A DNA stretch of 64,000 nt from Bactrocera neohumeralis (GCF_024586455.1 NW_026089666.1:33899-97898), one strand, 5' to 3'; shown: positions 20,597-31,927, counted from the first letter of the stretch. The notes: generated from the sequence alone by a model not told the origin. A program made the numbers and translations.

Positions 20597-22634
20597 CAGT
20601 GAAACTTCGATAACTCGTATTTGCAAGGGACCACAATTTAAATACGAGTTATGGAGTTTTTCAAGTTATCAAGTTATACAACTTATAGAGGCAACATACA
20701 GAATATACGATCTATAGAGTATTTTTTATTTATTTTTTCAATTTTACATAAAAACAAGAAATGATTGTACATATCTAAATTATAAAATATAAAGTACATA
20801 TGTTATTCAATCAATATATGTATGTATGTATTTTGAAAAATTGTACAAAAAAATTAAGAAAAGTGTTCATTTTAAAAGAAATCCGTAATATGTTTTTGAC
20901 GGACATTATTTTAGCATATTTTAGCTATGGCATTATCAATGTGTACAATGTCATTAAAAATGGGTCTTCAACATTTGATGCCATGAAAAAAAGACGCAAA
21001 TTTTCAATTGAAGCTTTCGCAACCTTTGTGGAAACTGAGGGAATTTCAAATGTTTCATCGTTTTCATCGTCGATGTTTTCGAAACCCAGAATTTCATCAT
21101 CATTGAGGCTTCCCGTAATCACCAACTCATCATCAACATGAATGTAGTCATCAAAGTTTACACGTGTTTCTGCATTTTGTGGAACACGAGCCCACTCTGC
21201 TATGTGAAGTACATCTTCGCTGATTACGACTACATTTTGATCCTTAACAAAACCGCAAGCTCGAAAACAGTTTTTAATAGTCGATTTACTGATATTTGTC
21301 CAGGCTTTATGAGCAATATTCATTGCATCATAAATCGAAATGGAATAATCCTTTTTTTCCTCGATGCTTTCAAGCAGTTTAACAACAATTTCTTTACGGT
21401 ACAATGTTTTGAAACTTTTGATTATGCCTTTGTCGAGTGGTTGCAAAACTGAAGTGGTGTTAGGTGGGAGAAATTCAGTCTGCACATTGCTCAAAGGTTC
21501 CATTGCAGTGGGGGCGGTGCAATTATCAATAAATAATAAAATCTTTCTATTTTGTTTTATCATTTGTTGGTTCACCAATTGTAGCCATCCAAGAAATAAA
21601 TTACGTGTCATCCATGACTTTGAATTTGCACGATAAAGCATAGGGAACGTCTTGATGTTTTTAAAGCATCTGGGTTTCATGGATTTACCAATCATTAATG
21701 GTTTAAATTTTTCTGACCCATCCATATTTGCAGCAAGCAACAGAGTAAGACGATCCTTGCTCAATTTGCCACCATGACAAATTTGGCCTTTTAAAGACAA
21801 AGTGCGATCAGGAAGACACTTGTAAAAAAGACCCGTTTCATCCGTGTTGAAAATATTCTTGGGCTCATAATTCTCTATTAACTTTTGAATGTTTTCTCTC
21901 CATTGAACGCACACTTCATCATCAACGGCCGCGCTTTCACCGCACTTACATTATTTCTCTTCTTGAAATTGTCCAACCAGCCATTATTTGCGTTGAATTG
22001 TGTTAAGCCCAATTTTGCGGCATACACCTTTGCTTTTTCTCTTAGTAAATGTCCTCCAACTGGAATAGTATTAGATTCTCGGCATTGCAAAAACCAAGTG
22101 AGTACTCTCTTTTCTAATTCCGGGTATTCTGGTAATTTTTGGCGCTTACGTTTGGTGTATGAGGGCAAACCCAAACTTTTTTTCAAAATTGATGTGATAG
22201 TAGATGGCGCAATACCGAACCTTTTCGCAATTTCTACTTGTTTTTCACCATTTTTTACGGCAAGAATAATTTCTTTTTTTTTTTTAATTGGCAATATTTT
22301 GCACTTACGAGAACTTGACTTCTTGCGTCCTAATTGATACTAATCTACGCTAGTTATAGAAAACAAAGCAAAACTTATGAATAAGCGTAACTGTAAAATA
22401 ATAACGGTTAAAAAACGTACTATGTTTTCGTCACGTACGGTTTTTTGTGAAAAAAAATACGAGTTGTAGAGGCTTTTGATACACATTTTTCAATTTTTGT
22501 CTCAAGAAAAATACGAGTTATCAAAGGGACCGAAATACATGCATTTTTCGCGAATTTTTCTAGGGACCGAAGAAATACTATGAAATATCAAGGTTTTTCG
22601 CTTATCGAGGTTACGACTTTTCGAAGTTTCACTG
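20597..22634 (-). mobile_element. Pogo/Tigger-like element pogo-1 (2038 bp)
   Basis: It is flanked by TA on both sides (20595, 22635). Ends are CAGTGAAACTTCGATAACTC and, from the right, CAGTGAAACTTCGAAAAGTC. A second inner block, AATACGAGTTAT, repeats in both subterminal regions (20641 and 22509). It encodes a pogo-type transposase in two frames. Confidence 0.92.
20925..22294 (-). pseudogene. Pogo-1 transposase, one frameshift
   Basis: The N-terminal part (22294-21878, 138 aa) has a psq/CENP-B-type helix-turn-helix (KQVEIAKRFGIAPSTITSIL) and the second CENP-B DNA-binding fold (YPELEKRVLTWF; REKAKVYAAKLG). The C-terminal part (21914-20925, 329 aa) is the DDE_1 catalytic domain with its three aspartates in FNTDETGLFY, LLFIDNC and LQPLDKGIIKSF. 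The C-terminal tail is acidic. The two frames overlap at 21914-21878, so a single small indel there splits the gene. It would cut and paste the element at TA sites. All catalytic residues are still present. Confidence 0.9.
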
Positions 22635-22915
22635 TATATTTAAGTTTAATAAACATTTTTAATTTTTTTGTTTCAGCTACTCAATCGACCGGAATCATGC
22701 CAGCAGTTGAGGCACTTTTTTTTTGGCACTTCCGCAGACAGCACATTACTCCGTTATTTTTCAATATTTTTGTAAAATTTTTTTTTTTTATTATAGCTAA
22801 AAATATACTTTATTACGTCCATAGAACTTCGAAACATTCAATCTAGTACTTTCTTTTAAAAAAATTCACGAAAATCGCCTAATTTTTCATGCGTCACACT
22901 GGTATAGCCCCTTAA

Positions 22916-23655
22916 GTTCATTTTATAATAGTCGAAAGTAATATCATTTTTGAAATACTAATGTATTGAAAACTATTTTTTATTTAATTTTATAACATAA
23001 AATGTTTACCATTTTTCGGAAACCAATGGTTCTTATAACACAAAATAATCACGCATATGTGACAATGGTTCATATAATACAATATAAGCATGCATACATA
23101 TGTGACTCAGATAATGCTTTTTTACATTCTCTGTGTGACTTTGTATATTTTTCTTCAAAGCATTTCTCTTTATTTATTCTCGCATGAATTCAGTCGTGTT
23201 ACATATATTTCGACCACTGAACGTGCTCAATTCAGCTAAATAGCAGCGAGAAGGTGAATTCCTTGCTATGATTCTATCGGCTCTGTTAGCCGGCCAATCG
23301 AATCATCATACAGAATTCAATTTGCACCTTCTTTATGTTTCACGTTCTCTGCTGATGCTACTTGAAACGACATATATACATGTGAACGCATATAAGTATG
23401 TGTGTTGTGTATGCATTATTTGTGTGGGAATGTCATACGCACATATTTACATGTGTGCGCATATATGTAAGTATGTATGATGCCATTTCAAAGGATTGTT
23501 GTTTTTGTAAAGCAATGTTTGTAGTTTTTGGGGGTGACATATTTGCATGTGTATACAAGTATGTAGCTACATATGAGTAGCGCGCACATGTTACTGTTGA
23601 TAAGTGATAATATGATTTGAATTCGCGAAAGCGAAGATAAACACATATGGTCATG
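22916..23655 (-). repeat. Dispersed repeat, copy C, second part
   Basis: Reverse complement of copy A from about 500 down to 1, then a stretch (about 23490-23560) matching copy A 1405-1470 on the same strand (shared GATTGTTGTTTTTGTA and GGTGACATATT). The order and orientation of blocks thus differ from copy A, suggesting rearranged or composite copies. No gene. Confidence 0.7.
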
Positions 23656-23899
23656 ACACATTTTTTTTTTTTTGGTTTTTGGTTTTGATTTTGTAGGGGG
23701 ATTCTTCAAAAGATACCGTAATTTTGCCGGACGGTATGCACGATTCGTATTGGCCGCTAATGCAGAGACCAATACGCCTACGTACTAAACCCTTAACTCC
23801 ATTGTCGTCGCTTGTTTATTTGCCCCACGGAACTGCCGTTAAGCATTACATCGTAGAGCCAAGCTTAGCCATTCGGCTCGTCAGTCACGTCATTCAGAC

Positions 23900-24657
23900 C
23901 TACTCCTCATTCATTCTTCTGATTTCACTGCGTTGCCACTCTTTCATTCTTAGTTCTTTCAGAGCTATAGCACACCACGCTCTCACACTATCCCACACTT
24001 GTTTTGACTCAGTCATAAACCGCACTATATTATCCGGTGCCACTTGTTCCGTTGTCAGTTCCTGCAGATCGGCTCTCTCCTTTTCATACCGTCGGCAGAA
24101 AAAAAAGGTGTGCAGCGCGTTTTCTTCGCTTCTGTCGCAGAAGGAACAATTCGTCCCGTCGTCATGTCCATCTTTATAGAGATACTCTCTATAACATCCG
24201 TGTCCCGTCAAAAACTGTGTCAGGAAAAATCTGTTTCTCCGTGTTTCCTTTCTACCCATGCTTGTACATTTCTAATTAGCGTGTGGGTCCATCTGCCCGT
24301 CGTAGCTGCATCCCACTGACCTTGCCACTCATTGAGGCTTGTTTGCCTCTCTTCCTTCCGCTCTTCAGCTGCTTGCCTACCCAATCTTGTAGACCTGTCA
24401 TATACTTTTTTGAGTTCCATGGCCATTATCTCTGGTGGCATGATGCCTGCTAAGACCCCAACCGCTGCGTGGGATACCGTACGAAATGCACACGTGACCC
24501 TTATGGCACTGAGCCGCATTGAAAATTTTGCTTTCTTAGCATACGTCTTTTGCTGTAGTGCTGGTCCCCATATGGGCGCCGCGTACATCAGAATTGATTG
24601 GCTCACTTTGGCCAATAGCGCTCGCCTATTTTGGCTTGGTCCACCAATGTTGGCCAT
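23900..24657 (-). pseudogene. R1-like LINE C-terminal region with CCHC-type zinc motif
   Basis: Two overlapping frames, 24657-24220 and 24259-23900, make up the end of ORF2. The first has RMSAIRVTCAFRTVSH-like sequence typical of the R1 post-RT segment. The second ends with LTGHGCYREYLYKDG and a cysteine-histidine motif (CSFCDRSEENALHTFFFC). The same motif occurs in the plus-strand fragment at 29100-29180. A frameshift near 24240 separates them. The region binds nucleic acid in R1/R2-type elements. Confidence 0.85.
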
Positions 24658-24699
24658 TATTCTTGATAGGGCGGCCGTTACACGTGCTGCTTTCTCACA

Positions 24700-25616
24700 T
24701 ACCTTTTCGATGTGCGTCTTGTAGCAAGTCTATTGTCAATAAGCACTCCTAGGTACTTTAGTGCCTTCTGGGTCATTATACTGTGGCCGTCAATATTTAA
24801 TTTTATGTCTTCGAGCTTTTTCCTGCTTGTGATCAGGACAGCTTCAGTTATTTGCCCAGCGAGTTGAAGTTTTGTTGCCGCGAGCCACTCTTTGATCGTT
24901 AACGCCGCTTGATTGCAGAGGTACTCAAGTTGTCCCAGTTCTTTTGCTACTACTGTTATGGCAATATCATCCGCCTAACCGATTATCTGTACCTGCTTCG
25001 GGAGTGGGAGACGCAGCACCCCGTCGTACAAAACGTTCCACAACAATGGGCCAAGCACGGAACCTTGTGGAACTCCGCCCGTTACCCTATATGTTTTTTG
25101 TCCGTTATCCGTATCGTACAGTAACAACCGGTCAGACAAGTATCTGGATATGATCGTAACCAAGTAAGCCGGTGTTTTTTTACGTTCTAGTGCACTTGTA
25201 ATATGCGGCCAGTATGCCGAGTTGAACGCGTTTTTAACGTCAAACGTGACTACTGCGCAGTATTCCTTAGTACCATACAGCCATCTTTTACCCTCTATTG
25301 CCTTGTTAGCTATGTCAGTAAGCTTTTTAATCGCATCAGTGGTGGATCTCTGTTTGTGGAATCTATATTGGTTGTCAGACAGACCTTTTTCTCCTTCCTT
25401 TTCTAGATGCAGCTCTAATCGTGCGCAGATTACCCGCTTTAGTATCTTGCCGGTCGTATCCAGCATACAGAGCGGTCGATATGACAAGACCAGTCTTTGC
25501 TTTTTCCAGATTTTCGGGAAGACACCTTTTTGTAAGCACCGCGTAAACAATTCAGCAAAGGGTTTCGCATTGTGCGTAATAGCAATCTTCGAAGCCTTAT
25601 TTGGGATACCATCCAT
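24700..25616 (-). pseudogene. R1-like reverse transcriptase fragment
   Basis: Starts at MDGIPNKASKIA, the conserved RT block 0/1. It continues through the fingers (KQRLVLSYRPLCMLDTTGKI), the palm motif TFDVKNAFNSAYW and TGGVPQGSVLGPLLWNVLYD. A TAG stop at 24975 lies just before the catalytic ADDIAI, which is preserved in the same frame after it. The thumb region then continues with stops to about 24700. It would copy the LINE RNA at a nicked target; the stop makes this copy inactive. Confidence 0.87.
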
Positions 25617-26116
25617 ACCTTGTGCTTTGGCATTGCCAAATCTCTCTGCCGTTTCTATTATCAGCGACTATTATCCATTCCGTATCTGCAGGTTCTTGCG
25701 CTCGCGCCGTTCGATTCTCCAGAGGCTGTGTGGGGAATAGAGTTTCCACAACGGTTTTCAGTAGCGCTGAACACGTCGGTCCTTGTCCTTTGCCACCTCT
25801 GATCTTCGTCATTACCAGCTTGTAAGCATCACCCCATGGGTTTTCGTCGATTTTTCCGCAGAGTTCCCTAAAACAGTAGGATTTACTTTTTTTGGTTTCT
25901 TTTTTGAGATCGCTACGTTTTCTCTTAAAGCATTCGCGTAATTGCGTACTCTCTGCAAGTCCGCGATTCCTTTGACACCTCCTCCTCGCTTTTTGGCATT
26001 CCTTCCTTTATGTATCAATCTGCTCATTCCACCAGTAAACAGGCTGTTTATCTGACTCACATGAAGTAAATAATTGTAAAAGTATATTTAATTGTTCTAA
26101 ATGTAAACATCACTCT

Positions 26117-26700
26117 ATGATTCACCGGGATCAAAGTGAGAAAATAGCTCAGATATCCGACAGCACAGACACTACTGAGATTTCTACTAAATCTCATGTG
26201 GCCTCAATTAAGGCCAAAGTATCAAATATGCCTACTAGTCGAAGCATGCTCTTAGGTACAGCCATGGTGACGATATGTCACAACGAGAGCACCTTCACTG
26301 TCAGAGCCCTGATCGATTCGTGATCTAAAAGAGTCTTCGTAACCAACAATCTGCAAAAACGCTTAAATCTGACAAGCAGAAAGGTCAGCGCGTGAGTTTC
26401 AGGATTCAATAATACCGTGTCGGGACGAGTTCAATCGGTATGCTCGATTACAATTGGTAACAAAAAGTTTAAAACTAGAAGCGGAAGCGTTGATAGTGCC
26501 AAAATTGACTGGACTGCTTCCATCCAGATCAATTAACAAATATCCCCTTAGCGGATAATTATTTCTATACGAGTCAAAAGGTTGATTTGCTGATCGTAGG
26601 GGATGTCTACCCGGAAATCATACTAGATGGCGTAAAATCGAAAACCTTTGGTTCCCTCATTGCACAAAGTAGTGTTTGGTTGGATTTTAACAGGTTCCGT
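26117..26700 (+). pseudogene. BEL/Pao gag end and aspartic protease remnant
   Basis: The open frame 26117-26323 contains SMLLGTAMVTICHNESTF then VRALIDS, followed by a stop where the active-site DSGS would continue. Further pieces in other frames (about 26500-26680) show the C-terminal protease block LLIVGDVYPEIILDGVKSKT and GSLIAQSSVW, diagnostic for the BEL/Pao protease (DUF1758). Several stops and at least one frameshift; not functional. Confidence 0.8.
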
Positions 26701-26806
26701 TTCCTCCGAAGAAATGAAGAATGAAACGACGGAGACAGGACTGTTTTAAAAATCATTTGAAGAAATTATCAGGATTTATGAAGTATACATTTGGAAACGT
26801 TCTACG

Positions 26807-27265
26807 TTGTTAACTCGAATAGAAGCCTGTCTAAACTCTCGGACCATCAGTTCTACGACGGATGACATCAATGACTTGACTCCGTTAACATCAGACCATT
26901 TCCTGGTCGGTGTTCCCCTGCTAGAAACGGCAGAACCAGAAATCACTGAGAGCTCACTATCATTAGTAAACCGATGGCAAATATTAAAGTCCCTAAGACA
27001 GCACTTTTGTCAGAGATGGAAGACCGAATACTTAAAGGAACTTCAGAAACGAAAGAAATGGAAACATTCTCAACAGAACGTCCAAGTCAACGACCTAGTG
27101 GTAGTTCGTGATGAAAACATACCTCCAAATGAATGGAGATTAGGCAGGATCATCAAAATATATCCAGGGTTGGACCAACGAGTTCGGGTTGTGGACATCC
27201 AAACTCAAAGCGGCTTAATTTGCAGGCCTATCACAAAGATTGTCATTTTACCCAATCAATGTTAA
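26807..27265 (+). pseudogene. BEL/Pao integrase C-terminal region (152 aa)
   Basis: It starts in the last helix of the integrase core region (TRIEACLNSRTISS) and runs through PLTSDHFLVGVPL. It ends with NDLVVVRDENIPPNEWRLGR and VVDIQTQSGLICRPITKI, the DUF5641-type C-terminus of BEL/Pao integrases. The frame is open to a natural stop, but the catalytic core and zinc-binding domain in front are gone. The first Met is arbitrary. Confidence 0.88.
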
Positions 27266-27329
27266 TTATATTCTATACATTCATACCTCATTAATAATCT
27301 TCCTTTTAATTTAGAAAATTATTCAAAAT

Positions 27330-28140
27330 GAAGAAAAGTTTCGTCAGATGTCAGATGATTCACCGCTATTACAGCAACTGCCTCGCCTCGAACCATTCAA
27401 AGGACGTATGCGGCAGCGTAGTACGCTGTAAACATTGCGAAAAAGGTAAAGGTACGAACTGCAACCAGCTTCATAACAGTGCGTGCCATGATTAGTCCGG
27501 TCAGAATATCCACTGTTACCCTCGCCTCCACGATTTCACGATTGCGACTCCGTACACAAGAACGTGAAGACAGTCGAGTGTGCGATCCTACGTTTCGGGA
27601 AAACCATGGTGGACAATAAGAAATCTAATCAAGTAAGTGCTCTAGTACAACGACATTCATTACCGTCGACGCCAGTAAGGTTTCTGGAAGACCACACACT
27701 TCAATACTTCCAGAACTTAAGACTAGCAGACAACGATTTCTACAAGTCAGCGCCAGTCGAGGTAATTTTGGGAGCGGACGTCTACTCTCGGCTGCTACTG
27801 CGAGGGTTACAACCAGCGGCAGTGGGATAACTCATCGCCCAAAATACGACTTTGGAATATATAATATCCGGCGACGTATAATGTCGACACAATAAAATGC
27901 ACTGACTGCCGACGCCTGCCACATTTACCAAGCTTCTTCACAGTTTTTTCGAAGTTTTAATTGAAACACAACCAAATATTGTTTGGTAAAAAGTTGCACT
28001 CTTTCTCCTTTGGCGACAGCTCATCTGATCCAGACGTGGTAAATGTGATTCCAAATCCATTTCCCCACGGCCAGCCACAACCACGGCACGAGTCACACCG
28101 TGGAAATACTCGTACATATTTTACTACACAGTTTCCAACT
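27330..28140 (+). pseudogene. BEL/Pao fragment b: gag zinc knuckle and protease
   Basis: A second, different BEL copy. At about 27345-27490 the translation shows knuckle residues in the order CLxxxHxxxxC then CKHC of a BEL gag. After stops the open frame 27564-27830 gives the protease C-terminus (SLPSTPVRFLEDHTLQYF; VEVILGADVYSRLLLRG). The remainder to 28140 is non-coding with P/H-rich scraps. It lies in the same direction as fragment a but starts again at an earlier gene position, so it is a separate insertion or a rearranged copy. Confidence 0.75.
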
Positions 28141-28159
28141 TTCGGTTTCTTTTAGCATA

Positions 28160-28700
28160 CAAGGTCTGTCGCAAAAGAAACAGAACTTTTTAAATATAAC
28201 TGTTTCTGGTGGCGCCACCTATTGGTGGGTATATGAAATAAAAAGTTTGATATCTTGTTGACATTTCGTAAAAATTTTAGGACAGTTGGATAACTACAAT
28301 CGATGTTATCGATCAAAAAGTGACAGCAGCTTTTGGTCATCGGTCGTAAAATGCAAAGAGCAAATATTAAATTTTGTTTTAAACTTGGAAAACGTTTACT
28401 GAAACATTTCAAATGATGAAAAAAGTGTATGGTGTTCAGTGCCTATGTAGTAATGTGCATGAGTTTATGCGATTCCAAGAAGGTCGTGAGGACCTCTGTG
28501 ACGATCCGAATTCCGTCGTCTTCAGAAGCCAAAAATAAAGACAATGCTGATTTGTTTTTACGATTCCGAGGGTATTGCACACCTGGCCAAACGATTAATG
28601 CTCTATTTTACCTTGGTGTTATCAAGCGTCTCGTGCCACGAATTCGTCGAGCTCGACCACAATACCGTGAGGCAGGGCCAATCTTACAGATTGAAATTTG
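28160..28700 (+). pseudogene. Mariner transposase fragment
   Basis: TA then CAAGGTCTGTCGCAAAAGAA marks a mariner-type left end at 28160. ATG at 28351 opens a transposase N-terminus (FCFKLGK, a helix-turn-helix region, and FMRFQEGREDLCDDP). After about 60 residues an internal deletion and frame change lead to the catalytic-domain middle (CTPGQTINALFYLGVIKRL, 28579 on) which stops near 28700. Catalytic aspartates and the right end are missing. It is non-functional. Plus-strand LINE sequence follows directly. Confidence 0.8.
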
Positions 28701-28734
28701 CTACGAAGCCACGAAGAGATCGCGCTAATATCTG

Positions 28735-29514
28735 TCGGCGTTCTTTTTGCCATCAACGTATGGCAACGTCAGAGTTGCATCAGCCTACCGAACAGTGTCC
28801 GGCGAGGCAATATTAGTTACAAGCGAAAATGCTCCAATTAACCTTCTAGCATACGAAAGGAAAAAGCTGTGGGAGCTAAAGCAGTCATCCGATAACAACA
28901 AGAGCGCAATATAACAAATAAAAAAAGTAACAGTAATAACATGGCAACAAAGATGGGACACCGAAAGCCGCGGCAGATGGACGGCCAGGTTTATAAAAGA
29001 TCTAGACTCATGGACAGACCGAAAATTCTGAGAGGTAAATTTTTACACAACCCAGCTGTTATCCGGTCAGGGGTACTTCAAAAAGTACCTCCACAGAATG
29101 GGAAAAGTCGAAGAGCCGTCATGCCTATAGAACGACGGGACAGAAGACGACGCTGAACACACATTCTTCGAATGTGCGCGCTGGCAAGGAGAACGCACCG
29201 CCGTAGAGGACCTGGTTGGCCCAAGAAACGCGAACAAGTTAGTCAGTGTAATGTTGGAGATTGAAGCAAACTGAGAGATTGTCAAGAATTTCGTAGCAAT
29301 CTTGCTAGGCAGCAAAAATCGGGACCTGGACGCAGGTGCGCAGATGTAAATCTCTCAATGAGAAAAATGGAACGCCACCCTGAAGTAATACAAATGCGGT
29401 CCCAGCGTGGGTGACGGGTGCTTAGAGGAGGGGTTTTAGTTACTTGCTGCTGTGACGATAGCACCGATGATGCGGAAGGTATTTTCCACCCCCTCGCCCG
29501 CAAAAAAAAAAAAT
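28735..29514 (+). mobile_element. R1-like LINE 3' end
   Basis: Plus-strand fragments of the ORF2 C-terminus: ASAYRTVSGEAILVTSE at about 28775, then HRMGKVEEPSCL and AEHTFFECARWQGERTAVED (about 29090-29210), then a 3' untranslated part. It ends in an A-run at 29501-29513, the poly-A tail. A small number of stops and shifts interrupt it. It is truncated at the 5' side like most LINE copies. Confidence 0.85.
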
Positions 29515-29520
29515 TAACGA

Positions 29521-30530
29521 ATGGCAGCCCAACTAAATGAGTACTCCCACGATATTACAACACGACTTTTCAAACAACACCTCCGATGTTTGATGGACTT
29601 TATCTTGAAGCAACGTATGTGTACATATGTGGTGCTGTTTGATGCTATATGTACTCAGTTGAGTGGCAAAAGAGAAGTTTGCCACACGCACCCATTCTTC
29701 TTTGGATGGTGGATGGTGGTTACACCAGTTCAAATTGATGAAATCATTTCTGAGGAAATTCCTGATGCAGAGAAAGAACCAGTATTATACAAAGTGATGA
29801 AAACCAATATAGTTCATGGACCTTGCGGACACCACAATTCCGCTTTATATCAATCAATGTTGAGTATTGCTGTTTGGTGAAATCGATCGAATACGTTGGC
29901 AAGTACGTCACCAAAGAAAGGAACATGGCGATTATTGACCTTGAACGAGATATTATCAAATGGGTCGATACATGAACAGAAATGAAGCGCTACGAACAAA
30001 AATTACATTGCCGAAGACATTTTACAATGTATTCGCTAAGAATTGGAAATGGGCAAATTCCGATCATCTTGACAATGAAGACGAAGCCGTGAATTATCCC
30101 GTGGAATTTCTAAATTCTTTGGAGAGGCTTGGTATGCCGCCGCATCATTTGTGTCTGAAAGTTGGCTCTGTCATTATTGTGTTTGGCAATCTTCATGAGC
30201 CGAAACTGTGTAATGGAATCCAACTGATTGTGATGCAGGTATCGAATACAAGTGGGCCGAATGCTTGATTCTACGAATTCTTTTGAGTTTCAACGATTTG
30301 CCACTTCAGTTCAAACCTATATAGTTTCCAGGGAAAATTGCATTTGAAATGACAATCAACAGGACACAAGGATAGTCGCTGGAAGTGCATAAATCTGGAA
30401 ATGCCATGTTCTTTACACGGCCTGCTATACGTGGCATGTTCATAAGTTCAATACCCATCTTCTCTATACATTTATGCACCGGAACAGATACCAAAAAATA
30501 TTGTTTATCAAGCTGGGCTACATTGAAAGA
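29521..30530 (+). pseudogene. Helitron replicase/helicase remnant
   Basis: Translation in several frames gives, in order, PVQIDEIISEEIPDAEKEPV with MKTNIVHGPCGHHNSA (29728-29830), then MAIIDLERDIIKWVDT (29926). After a deletion come VEFLNSLERLGMPPHHLCLK and LHEPKLCNGIQLIVMQV (30097-30245), then FEMTINRTQG with a stop and a final CSLHGLLYVACS-like block (about 30340-30440). These match the helicase region of animal Helitrons in the correct order, including the late motif with NRTQG. The Rep nuclease domain and most helicase motifs are missing. It is dead, and neither Helitron terminus (5' TC, 3' hairpin-CTRR) was identified. Confidence 0.8.
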
Positions 30531-30569
30531 AATCTAGAAATTTGAAAATAAAAATGAAAATATAGTACA

Positions 30570-31480
30570 TTCAATTTTTTTCCATTTCAAAACACATAAT
30601 TTGACGCAAGTTTTCAATATTATGAAGAATTCGGAATTCGGTACGGTTGAAACAGTTGATGAAATTATGGAAAAACTGAGCAGGACCGTTACATAAGGAG
30701 CCATGACATCGCTAAGAAACTTTGCATTCATCATCAAACGATTTTGAACCATTTAAAAAAGGCTGGTTACAAAAAGAAGCTCGATGTTTGGGTACCATAG
30801 AAATTGTCTGTGAAAAATTCAATGGACCGAATTAACATCTGCGATTCTTTGCTGAAACAAAATGAAATCGAACCATTTCTGAAGCGAATGGTAACAGGAG
30901 ACGAAAAGTGGTTCAATTACGATAATAATGTGCGTAAAAGAGATCATGCTCCAACCGTTGTGAAGCTCAACAAATGGTTGCAAAGCCAGGATTGACACCT
31001 CGAAAGGTTATGCTGAGTGTTTGGTGGGATTGGGAATGAATCATCCACTACGAGAACGATTGATTCTACATTTTGCTGTCAACAACTGATGAGATTGGAA
31101 GGCAATCGAGAAAAACAGTCAGAACTGATTAACAAGAAGGGATTCGTCTTTAATCAGGACAACGCTAGACCACACACATCATTGATGACTCGGCCAAAAC
31201 TGGGAAAGCTTGGGTAGAAATCCACCATATAACCCTGACCTTGCACCAACGGACTACTATTTGCTTCGGTCAATGCAGAACACCCTTAATGGAGTAAAGT
31301 TGGCTCCAAGAGAAGCTTGTCGCAGTTTTTCGCCGAGAGGCCAGAAAAGTTTTATACTGATTAAATAATGTCTCTAGCGAAAAAATAGCAAAAAGTGGTC
31401 GACCAAAATGGTACATATTTGGTTCATTAAAGTTTGTTATAAATATAAAAAAGATAAGTTAAAGTTGGTTAAGAAAGACT
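30570..31480 (+). pseudogene. Mariner transposase, multiply broken
   Basis: Begins at ATG 30622 with stops soon after. The catalytic region is readable in pieces: LLKQNEIEPFLKRMVTGDEK (30852-30910, first D in TGDEKW), then FNQDNARPHTSLM (31149-31187, second D) and NPDLAPTDYYLLRSMQNT in another frame (31231-31285, third D). The D-x34-D layout is that of mariner. Several stops and at least three frame changes rule out activity. The following 31300-31560 is 3' non-coding with no gene. Confidence 0.8.
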
Positions 31481-31565
31481 TTAAACATGAACTTTTTCAT
31501 GAAACGAATGCAGTTTGGTTACAATTTTCTGCTGACCAAACAAATAACGATTACTTTGGAATGCA

Positions 31566-31918
31566 AATTAAAAACTCCGTTTAGTTTTTGGGCAGCTACG
31601 GGCAACTGCCCGTGAGCAACTGCCTGTGGTCAACTACGGGCAACTGCCTCGTTTTCTTTATTACATTTTCTTAAATACAATATTTTGCTTAAGCCTAGAT
31701 ACAAATATTAATCTTACATTCTAGGAAGTATATCTACAATCAACTTGAGATAGGACATATGTAGGCCACATGTTACAAGTGGGAAGATTCATCTTACAAT
31801 CTATGAGTTACATTTTTGGACCACCTAAGGCGGACAGTATTAGGAAAGTACCATATGGTTTACATATTTATAACAGAAATACAATATGTTCATGTAATAT
31901 GAACTGGTGGTATTAACT
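31566..31918 (-). repeat. Gypsy-3 3' LTR, 353 bp
   Basis: Starts AATTAAAAACTCCG on the plus strand and ends TATTAACT. The polypurine tract follows (complement of 31919-31930, GTGGTGGGGG). It carries the same GGGCAACTGC/GTGGTCAACT repeats as gypsy-2. Confidence 0.93.
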
Positions 31919-31927
31919 CCCCCACCA

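Larger units (their letters stand above)
20149..22911. mobile_element. TTAA-flanked TIR element carrying a pogo insertion
   Basis: TTAA at 20145-20148 and 22912-22915 flanks inverted ends GGAGCTATACCAGTGTGACA and GGGGCTATACCAGTGTGACG. Without the inner pogo element it is about 725 bp. The parts 20171-20596 and 22635-22890 hold runs of A/T, GGCGCC near 20540 and CGATTTTT-type blocks, but no gene. TTAA targets are typical of piggyBac and some other superfamilies; the G-rich tip does not decide between them. Restoration of repeat copy C on both sides supports these exact borders. Confidence 0.85.
23661..26060 (-). mobile_element. R1-like LINE, 5'-truncated, decayed
   Basis: A poly-A tail reads as T at 23661-23673, so the 3' end is on the left. 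Frames on the minus strand are 26060-25812 (frameshifted pre-RT linker), 25616-24975 (reverse transcriptase) and 24657-23900 (C-terminal region). It lacks ORF1 and the endonuclease. It is closely related to the plus-strand copies at 28735-29514 and 50160-52400 (shared LDGIPNKA, CLREGVFPKI and similar). Confidence 0.88.
26061..27300 (+). mobile_element. BEL/Pao fragment a, middle deleted
   Basis: It begins near the end of gag and goes into the retroviral-type protease, then jumps directly to the C-terminal end of integrase. Reverse transcriptase, RNase H and the integrase core (normally over 2.5 kb) are missing between about 26700 and 26760. Confidence 0.85.
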
